Source of the DNA: Bacteriovoracaceae bacterium
GTDB lineage: Bacteria > Bdellovibrionota > UBA1018
Length of the DNA: 6,829 nt
Direction: 5' to 3'
Assembly (NCBI GenBank): GCA_947475645.1
Contig: CANJNU010000047.1
Coordinates: forward strand, 1-6,829
Below, piece after piece: positions 1 through 4,305 of the stretch. The translations under genes were made by a program, and so were the position numbers. The notes under the pieces are model-generated. The model did no database searches and was not told the origin of the DNA. It was given only the letters and a program-made list of their open reading frames with translations. Positions within the stretch are counted from its first letter, which is position 1; each line of letters opens with the position of its first letter.

Positions 1-243
1 ATTAGCGCCTGGTCCTCTCCCCAAAGCAAAAACATCAGTAATCGTACTGTTTTAAAAAAACTGGTTCAATTCTTCGAGAAGAAATTCAAAAAACAACCGA
101 TTCCACGACCTGAGTTTTGGGGAGGGTTTCGCATTCACCCTGAAAAAATGGAGTTTTGGACTGGAAAAGAGCACCGGCTTCACGACCGAATTCTTTACGT
201 AAAAAGAGCCAAAATATGGAAGATTTCTCGACTAGCACCTTAA
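1..243 (+). CDS. pdxH: Pyridoxamine/pyridoxine 5'-phosphate oxidase, C-terminal part (gene runs in from the left edge)
   Basis: PdxH is the FMN-dependent cytosolic oxidase that converts pyridoxamine or pyridoxine 5'-phosphate to pyridoxal 5'-phosphate, the last step of vitamin B6 cofactor synthesis and salvage. The reading frame is open from base 1 and ends at TAA 241-243, giving 80 residues with no internal start needed, so this is a truncated view of a longer gene. The fragment has the family's C-terminal landmarks: AWSSPQS at residues 3-9, FWGGFR at 39-44, MEFWTG at 50-55, the hallmark RLHDR at 59-63, and the invariant-looking end ISRLAP at 75-80. In E. coli PdxH the Arg and His of RLHDR contact the substrate and the neighbouring Trp and Arg lie by the FMN (recalled family knowledge). 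No frameshift or substitution of these residues is seen. It converges on the histidine phosphatase gene and overlaps it by 4 bp. Identification is firm; only the N-terminal FMN-binding part is unseen. Confidence 0.94.
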   Translation: MSAWSSPQSKNISNRTVLKKLVQFFEKKFKKQPIPRPEFWGGFRIHPEKMEFWTGKEHRLHDRILYVKRAKIWKISRLAP

Positions 244-848
244 AACTGACCTTCCGGTAAACTCCAGTGGCGAGAGGCCGGGTCAAAGTGAATTCGATAA
301 ATAACTGTGTTTGGAATTCGCACGGGGGAACTTCCAGGCGGACGCAGTTTTTGCATCACTCTACGAATCACACCCCCGTGCGACGAGATTCCAATTTTCT
401 CGCACGGTGTTTTTAAACAAAACTCTTCTAAAGCTGAAAAAACTCTTAATAAAATCGCGTTTCCTGTTTCTCCGTTCGGGTATGAAATATCTGCATCCTG
501 AGGATGATCAGATCTCCACTGGTCAAATAACTGCACACCAAATCGACCTTGAATCTGTTCGTAAGTTAATCCCTGAGCATCCCCCAGATGAGCTTCACGA
601 AGCGCGGCGTCTGTATAAACGATCACTCCTAATTGAGCAGCAACGATCGAAGCGGTTTCGTGTGCACGGTCCAAGTCACTACTAAGAATGACATCCAAAC
701 CGCGATAAGGGGGCAGCCCAAACCGTGCTGCGAGCTCACGTGCCTGCCCTCGCCCCTTTTCGTTTAAAGGAATATTAGAATGCCCCTGAAATCGGCCCTC
801 TGCATTCCAATCAGTCTCGCCATGCCGAAATACAAAAAGTTCTTTCAA
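240..848 (-). CDS. Histidine phosphatase superfamily protein (branch 1, phosphoglycerate mutase-like phosphatase)
   Basis: This 202-residue protein is a complete branch-1 histidine phosphatase, a cytosolic enzyme class that removes phosphate through a phospho-histidine intermediate. The catalytic signature RHGET lies at residues 8-12 (nucleophile His9, Arg8). Arg61 in SSDLDRAHETA is the second phosphate-pocket arginine, Glu85 in LREAHLGDAQG is the likely general acid, and His157 in SSHGG is the second catalytic histidine. About 200 residues is normal for the GpmB/PhoE/CobC-like group; the substrate cannot be told from sequence. The start is a TTG at 846-848. It is chosen because it places RHG at the usual distance from the N-terminus. 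A GGGG lies 6 nt upstream and an AGGAG 13 nt upstream. The gene is divergent from the MerR-type regulator across an AT-rich region and converges on pdxH, sharing TTAA at 240-243 for both stop codons. A role as alpha-ribazole phosphatase (CobC) would suit a cobalamin-type regulator next door, but that is only context. Confidence 0.9.
   Translation of the reverse strand: MKELFVFRHGETDWNAEGRFQGHSNIPLNEKGRGQARELAARFGLPPYRGLDVILSSDLDRAHETASIVAAQLGVIVYTDAALREAHLGDAQGLTYEQIQGRFGVQLFDQWRSDHPQDADISYPNGETGNAILLRVFSALEEFCLKTPCEKIGISSHGGVIRRVMQKLRPPGSSPVRIPNTVIYRIHFDPASRHWSLPEGQF
376..414 (+). terminator. Terminator-like hairpin, + strand, inside the antisense of the phosphatase gene
   Basis: CCGTGCGA (376-383) pairs perfectly with TCGCACGG (400-407). 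With C384 bulged out, GAGA (385-388) can pair with TTTC (396-399, one G-U), leaving a 7-nt loop. The stem is followed by TG and five Ts (410-414). Read on the + strand this has the shape of a Rho-independent terminator. On the - strand no U-tract follows the stem, so it would act in one direction only. It lies about 130 nt past the pdxH stop and is the nearest candidate end for the pdxH transcript, which has no room to terminate before the convergent gene. The 5' arm is also part of a longer inverted repeat with 318-328 (see findings). It could be a chance product of coding constraint, since the same bases encode the phosphatase. Confidence 0.4.
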
Positions 849-890
849 TTCAAACCCCGCTCTCCTGCCCTACTTACATCCTACCTGAGA

Positions 891-921
891 ATTATTCCGC
901 TGCATAATTCATATAGTTCAA
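891..921 (-). promoter_or_regulatory. Candidate phosphatase promoter with a long spacer
   Basis: On the - strand TTGAAC (916-921) resembles a -35 box and AATAAT (891-896) a -10 box, five of six matches to TATAAT, separated by 19 bp. Transcription would begin about 36 nt before the TTG start, leaving room for the AGGAG and GGGG ribosome-binding elements. A 19-bp spacer is longer than the usual 17 and is typical of promoters activated by MerR-family proteins. AT-rich DNA readily yields such matches, so this is weak. Confidence 0.22.
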
Positions 922-937
922 TTCAAAATAATCTAAT

Positions 938-981
938 TAATTTAGTTATTTCCGTAATATTTTAGTAGATTAACTAATTTA
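938..981. repeat. Imperfect inverted repeat, candidate operator 1
   Basis: TAATTTAGTTA (938-948) and TAACTAATTTA (971-981) are inverted copies matching at 10 of 11 positions, including a perfect 7-bp core TTAGTTA/TAACTAA. Arm centres are 33 bp apart, about three helical turns, so two DNA-binding units could sit on the same face. It lies upstream of the regulator gene and beside the candidate phosphatase promoter. Confidence 0.45.
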
Positions 982-984
982 TCA

Positions 985-1014
985 ATAGTAGTTTTGATAA
1001 AAGTAAACTACAAT
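985..1014. repeat. Imperfect inverted repeat overlapping the regulator's presumed promoter, candidate operator 2
   Basis: Arms at 985-994 (ATAGTAGTTT) and 1005-1014 (AAACTACAAT) are inverted copies with 9 of 10 matches and a perfect 7-bp core GTAGTTT/AAACTAC, separated by 10 bp. Arm centres are 20 bp apart, about two helical turns. The right arm includes the candidate -10 element of the regulator gene, so a protein bound here would block or reshape that promoter, which suggests autoregulation. Confidence 0.45.
1009..1014 (+). promoter_or_regulatory. Candidate -10 element of the regulator gene (possibly leaderless mRNA)
   Basis: TACAAT matches TATAAT at five of six positions and ends 6 nt before the ATG at 1021. 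Transcription would therefore begin at or next to the start codon. This agrees with the absence of any Shine-Dalgarno-like purine run before that ATG. No good -35 box lies 17 bp upstream (986-991 is TAGTAG), so the promoter would be weak or dependent on a bound protein. Confidence 0.3.
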
Positions 1015-1020
1015 GAACCC

Positions 1021-1914
1021 ATGAACTACACGATCGAGACGGTCGCAAGATTGACGGGCATCTCATCCTTCACGTTGCGCAACTGGGAGAAGCGGTACGA
1101 CTTCCTGAAGCCCAAGCGAATGGACAATGGCTTTCGTACTTACGACAATAGCCACGTCGAGCTTCTCAAGCGCGTATTCGACCTGGTTCGCTCCGGAGCA
1201 AAGATTGGAGCGTTAGCCGACACCATCAAGAAAGGAAGACAGCTCCCTGAAATTCGAATCCCCGAATTCTCATCCGAGATCTTCAACGAGGCCCAAGCAC
1301 TCTACACAGCCCTTCTGCAATACGATAAACCAAAGGCCGAGCAGCTCCACAACGAACTGATAGCTCGTGTGCACAGTCGTAATATTCTGGATTATCTTTA
1401 CGCCCCCCTCATTGCAAAAATCGGCAAGAACTGGAACGAAGACTCATCGAATTCAGCGCAAGAATATTTTGCGAGCAGCTTTATACGCTTCAAGCTCATC
1501 CGCTACCTTGAGAACCAAGAAGCTCCCTCCTCAGTTCCGACACAACAAATTCTCCTCGCGAGCACTTCAGGAGAGCTTCATGAGCCTGAAGTACTCCTGC
1601 TGCTTGCCACCCTAAGAGTTCAGGGATGGAACGCACTCTACTTGGGGTCTGGAATTCCTGCAGATGACTTAGTACGAGCCGCAAACACTTTGCGACCCAG
1701 TATCGTTTGTGTCTCATTCAGAGACTCCCACAGCGTACAAATTGCGCTTCCTGCTCTTGTAAGAATTCATACTCGCGTAGCGATCACAGGCTTTGGAGCC
1801 CTCACCTACGACAGCGATGACTCACTCTCTCCTCAAATTTCTATTCTTAAAAACTCAGGAAAAGAGATCGAAACCGAACTCTCAGCGCTTCTAGCAGGCT
1901 CTAATCAGCCTTGA
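1021..1914 (+). CDS. MerR-family transcriptional regulator with a C-terminal cobalamin-binding-like domain (CarH/LitR type)
   Basis: The 297-residue protein has the CarH/CarA/LitR architecture. A MerR winged-helix DNA-binding domain occupies about residues 3-75, with TLRNWEKRY at 18-26 and GFRTY at 37-41. A helical bundle covers about 85-165, and a Rossmann-like B12-binding domain about 175-290. Family members bind adenosylcobalamin in the dark as DNA-bound tetramers and are released by light. The axial-ligand histidine is kept (His187 in GELHEPE), as are Trp138 and Glu148 of the Wx9EH capping motif. However, EH is EY (Tyr149), ExHxxG is ExHxxE (Glu190), the SxL position reads S-F-R (232-234) and GG reads GFG (257-259). 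Cobalamin binding or light response may therefore be altered. The ATG at 1021 is preferred over the in-frame TTG at 994, because it gives the usual family N-terminus and the TTG lies inside an inverted repeat. The gene overlaps the HAD gene by 10 bp at the 3' end. No carotenoid or photolyase gene is nearby. Confidence 0.9.
   Translation: MNYTIETVARLTGISSFTLRNWEKRYDFLKPKRMDNGFRTYDNSHVELLKRVFDLVRSGAKIGALADTIKKGRQLPEIRIPEFSSEIFNEAQALYTALLQYDKPKAEQLHNELIARVHSRNILDYLYAPLIAKIGKNWNEDSSNSAQEYFASSFIRFKLIRYLENQEAPSSVPTQQILLASTSGELHEPEVLLLLATLRVQGWNALYLGSGIPADDLVRAANTLRPSIVCVSFRDSHSVQIALPALVRIHTRVAITGFGALTYDSDDSLSPQISILKNSGKEIETELSALLAGSNQP
1860..1882 (-). terminator. Weak terminator-like hairpin for the HAD gene, inside the regulator gene
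   Basis: On the - strand, AGAGTTCG (1882-1875) and CGATCTCT (1870-1863) form an eight-position stem with one T-T mismatch around a four-base loop, followed by three Ts and then CC. It lies 22 nt past the HAD stop codon, a natural distance for a terminator, but the U-tract is short and the sequence is also coding for the regulator. Weak support. Confidence 0.22.
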
Positions 1915-2714
1915 AAACCTTGAATTCTGTAAAGTCCATCTTGCGGAAGCGCGGGATGATCACTAAACACCGTCTCAACAAAAACATGCATCGCTTCTGG
2001 AAAAATCTGAGACAGCGCTACCACGTTGGGCGGTTCATTCTCGAACGAGGCGATCAGTCCGCCGCGAGAACGAATATAGGTTTGTGCATTTACTTTGTGT
2101 TCTAAATCAGGAAGCTCTGCTCGAGGCTTCATCAGAAGATGGGTTCGAGGTGTATTCCAGGGAAATAAGTCGCGAACGAGATTTTCGCGGGTTCCGTCGC
2201 CCATGCGCGGTTCGTCACGCCCTGTCAGGTAGATTACCTCGGCACCCAGTTCGTGTGCCTTTTGCGTAAATGAAGCCGCCCCTGGATAGGCGTGATCATG
2301 CTTCAAGTACTCATTGCTAAAAAAACGGTCAGCCCAGAATAATTTCACTTCGTGTTGAGCCTGCAACACAAGTTCATCGTTCACATCGAGACCGATCGCG
2401 CCGAACGTATCGCCGATGGAGTAGCCTACATGCGAAGACTCGGCTTTCAGCAAGGCTTCCCGCACTTTATAAAACTCACGCGCTTGCGCGGTCTCCGACC
2501 ACTCCAAAAGAATGTGATGGGTTCTAGGACCTACCTCATACAAAGTCGAATCCAAGTCGAGCAACAGAACTGGCCTGATACCCGACTCTGATTGCACTCG
2601 CTCATGAGCTCTCTCAATTCGATTTAAAACTTCTGCCAAAACTTCCGAATCTCCCATGGAATGAAACCCGCAAGCAGCGATCCAATCCGCACGCATCAAA
2701 GTCTGAGCCGACAT
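1905..2714 (-). CDS. HAD-superfamily hydrolase, substrate unknown
   Basis: A haloacid dehalogenase-fold hydrolase, most likely a cytosolic phosphatase acting through an aspartyl-phosphate. Counting from the chosen start (269 residues), motif I is DLDSTLY at 53-59 (nucleophile Asp53, acid/base Asp55). Motif II is the TGRD at 164-167, a motif III-like lysine is Lys196, and the Mg-binding motif IV is probably FENEPPN at 224-230, using Glu rather than the usual Asp pair. A helical cap lies between motifs I and II. It is not an OtsB-type trehalose-phosphatase by its motifs. The frame stays open to an ATG at 2822, but that start would overlap the otsA start head to head. The ATG at 2714 has a GCGGGG about 10 nt upstream and leaves about 100 bp for divergent promoters. 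ATGs at 2723, 2696 and 2657 are also possible. It converges on the MerR-type gene (10-bp overlap) and diverges from otsA. Confidence 0.85.
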   Translation of the reverse strand: MSAQTLMRADWIAACGFHSMGDSEVLAEVLNRIERAHERVQSESGIRPVLLLDLDSTLYEVGPRTHHILLEWSETAQAREFYKVREALLKAESSHVGYSIGDTFGAIGLDVNDELVLQAQHEVKLFWADRFFSNEYLKHDHAYPGAASFTQKAHELGAEVIYLTGRDEPRMGDGTRENLVRDLFPWNTPRTHLLMKPRAELPDLEHKVNAQTYIRSRGGLIASFENEPPNVVALSQIFPEAMHVFVETVFSDHPALPQDGLYRIQGFQG

Positions 2715-2813
2715 CGTAAGCATGCCCCGCGTGTTAGCCGATCTCCCCTCAATACGCAATGGAAACAGTCCAGAAATAAAGGGTCCAGCCTTTGCAAATT
2801 TAAGTTGGCTGTG
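2715..2813. promoter_or_regulatory. Presumed divergent promoter region between the HAD and otsA genes
   Basis: If the starts at 2714 (-) and 2814 (+) are right, this 99-bp stretch must contain both promoters. Open frames on both strands run through it, but their translations match no part of either family. No clear -35/-10 pair or dyad is visible, so the call rests on gene arrangement only. Confidence 0.3.
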
Positions 2814-4301
2814 ATGAGACATCCTCTACGAAAATCCCATCCGTACGAAATTACGCTCCTTTCTCATAGAGAGCCGTATCTTCATGAGTCAACCCCTCTT
2901 GGCCCTCTGCTTCATTCGCCAGCAAGCGGTCTGATTAGCGCTCTTGAACCTCTCATGAAGACTTATGGAGGCCTTTGGATTGCGCACGGCCAAGGCAGCG
3001 CCGACCGACACTTTGTAGATGAAAACTCTGAGCTCGACGCGCCCCCGTATCCCGCTGCTCCAAAATACCGGCTTAAACGCGTATGGCTCTCTCCTGAGCA
3101 AGAGCGAACCTTCTACTGGGGATTCTCAAATCAAACGCTTTGGCCGCTCTGTCATACTGCGTTCGAGCGCCCCAACTTCAACCCTCTCGACTGGGAGGGC
3201 TACCGTACAGTCAATCAACTCTTCACCGACGCCATCCCTTTGGAGTCACTCAACAGCCACTCCACCCTTCTCGTTCAAGATTATCACTTTGCACTCGTCC
3301 CCCTCCTTCTCAGGTCTCGGCTACTTAAGCTGGGAATCCCTCGAATTGAACATCCGAGAATCTCACTTTTTTGGCACATTCCATGGCCACATTCCGACCT
3401 CTTTCAGCGATGCCCTTGGGCGAGAGAGATCGTTCGAGGAATGAATGCAGCTGATCTGATTGGTTTTCATACTTCAGCGTCGTGCAAGAACTTCAAGGAT
3501 ACCGCCTACGAGATTCTAGGAAGCGAGAGTGAGCAGGGCGCGAAAGTGGCCCCCTTCCCTATGGGAATCGAAACGCCGCCGACACCCCACATTTCTTTGA
3601 CCGAAAGACACCAACTCAGGCAACACTACGGTGTTCAAACGCAGTACCTGGCTGTAGGGGTAGACCGAATTGACTATACTAAAGGCATTTTTGAACGTTT
3701 TCAGGCCGTTGACCGTTTTCTTGAGGTTAATCCAAAATATCGGGGTAATTTTACGCTTCTTCAAATTGGCGCTCCCAGCCGAGGAGAGATTCCACGCTAT
3801 CAAACGCTCCTTCAAGATCTCCAAACCGAAGCGCGGCGGATCAACGCAAAACATGCAAATCAATCGAATGAAGTTATACTTTTTCGAGCCCAGCATCACG
3901 CGCGAAGCGAACTCGAGAAAATCTATGCGATTGCTGATCTCTGTCTTGTAACTTCGCTTCATGACGGGATGAATCTCGTAGCAAAAGAGTACCTCTGGAA
4001 TCAACCCAAGCCACTTCACTCTTGTCCCGCGGGAGCTCTGGTTCTGTCCAAATACGCTGGAGCCGCTGAGGAACTCACTGAGGCATGGCAAATCAATCCT
4101 CATGATATCGAAGAAATAGCCTCAACCATCAAAGATATCCTTCACACACCCGAGCATGAGAGGGCTAGACGCCTTCGTCGATTGCAGCAACAGGTTCTCG
4201 ACCACAACGCAGACCACTGGGCAAACTCGTTTCTTAGAGCAAGTCGCTCAAACAATGAAAATTCCGCTCGAGCGTCCACCCAGAAAAGCATTGCCGGCTA
4301 G
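2814..4301 (+). CDS. otsA: Trehalose-6-phosphate synthase (GT20 family, OtsA type)
   Basis: A retaining GT-B glycosyltransferase of family GT20 that transfers glucose from UDP-glucose to glucose-6-phosphate in the cytosol, giving trehalose-6-phosphate. The 495 residues compare with about 475 in E. coli OtsA. Active-site residues correspond along the whole length: Arg19 in SHREPY, Trp110 in NQTLWP, Asp156 in VQDYHF, His188 in FWHIPWP, Arg285 and Lys290 in VDRIDYTK, and Asp384 to Glu392 in DGMNLVAKE. The donor-loop position usually read as AGGL is PASGL (36-40). I associate this variant with a deltaproteobacterial-style OtsA subgroup. Glucosylglycerol-phosphate synthase is a close relative and cannot be excluded. 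ATG 2814 is chosen because the family starts just before the REPY motif. The frame is open from an ATG at 2661, but those 51 extra residues are basic, family-unlike and antisense to the HAD gene. No clear Shine-Dalgarno precedes 2814. The last 16 or so residues are a low-complexity tail. No otsB accompanies it. Confidence 0.93.
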   Translation: MRHPLRKSHPYEITLLSHREPYLHESTPLGPLLHSPASGLISALEPLMKTYGGLWIAHGQGSADRHFVDENSELDAPPYPAAPKYRLKRVWLSPEQERTFYWGFSNQTLWPLCHTAFERPNFNPLDWEGYRTVNQLFTDAIPLESLNSHSTLLVQDYHFALVPLLLRSRLLKLGIPRIEHPRISLFWHIPWPHSDLFQRCPWAREIVRGMNAADLIGFHTSASCKNFKDTAYEILGSESEQGAKVAPFPMGIETPPTPHISLTERHQLRQHYGVQTQYLAVGVDRIDYTKGIFERFQAVDRFLEVNPKYRGNFTLLQIGAPSRGEIPRYQTLLQDLQTEARRINAKHANQSNEVILFRAQHHARSELEKIYAIADLCLVTSLHDGMNLVAKEYLWNQPKPLHSCPAGALVLSKYAGAAEELTEAWQINPHDIEEIASTIKDILHTPEHERARRLRRLQQQVLDHNADHWANSFLRASRSNNENSARASTQKSIAG

Positions 4302-4305
4302 CCAC

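Larger units (their letters stand above)
849..1020. promoter_or_regulatory. Divergent AT-rich control region between the phosphatase and regulator genes
   Basis: This 172-bp gap separates two divergently transcribed genes and is strikingly richer in A and T than the flanking coding DNA, especially 891-1015. It must carry the promoters of both genes. It contains two imperfect inverted repeats (938-981 and 985-1014) and five copies of the pentamer TAGTT: + strand at 914-918, 943-947 and 989-993, and - strand at 972-976 and 1006-1010. Because MerR-type regulators usually bind dyads at their own promoters, these are the best candidates for operators of the adjacent regulator. No convincing coding frame is present. 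Confidence 0.6.

Noticed and set aside
51..60. TTTT followed by seven As in pdxH as a possible slippage site
   Set aside because: The pdxH frame reads straight through with correct family sequence on both sides. There is no alternative frame product to support programmed frameshifting.
86..286. A 66-codon - strand open frame across the 3' end of pdxH
   Set aside because: It is antisense to the highly conserved PdxH C-terminus and overlaps the phosphatase stop region. Nothing supports it as a gene.
311..685. A 124-codon + strand open frame opposite the phosphatase gene
   Set aside because: It is antisense to a complete, motif-bearing histidine phosphatase, has no recognisable protein features and contains the terminator-like hairpin.
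994..1020. TTG at 994 as the start of the MerR-type regulator
   Set aside because: It would add nine residues before the normal family N-terminus, lacks a ribosome-binding site and falls in the left arm of an inverted repeat. The ATG at 1021 fits better.
1896..1911. AGGCT/AGCCT hairpin exactly at the regulator-HAD convergent junction
   Set aside because: A five-base stem with no T-run after it on either strand is too weak to call a terminator.
3019..3444. A 141-codon + strand frame overlapping otsA in another frame
   Set aside because: The otsA frame carries the conserved motifs here (TLWP, QDYHF, HIPWP). The alternative is serine-rich and family-less.
3516..4103. A 195-codon open frame on the - strand inside otsA
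   Set aside because: It lies wholly antisense to OtsA, whose active-site motifs are intact across this stretch. Its translation shows no recognisable domain, so it is a shadow frame.
4267..4303. Palindromes CGCTCGAGCG and GGCTAGCC near the otsA stop
   Set aside because: Without a loop they give only very short stems, and no U-tract follows at the right place on either strand, so they do not make a terminator.
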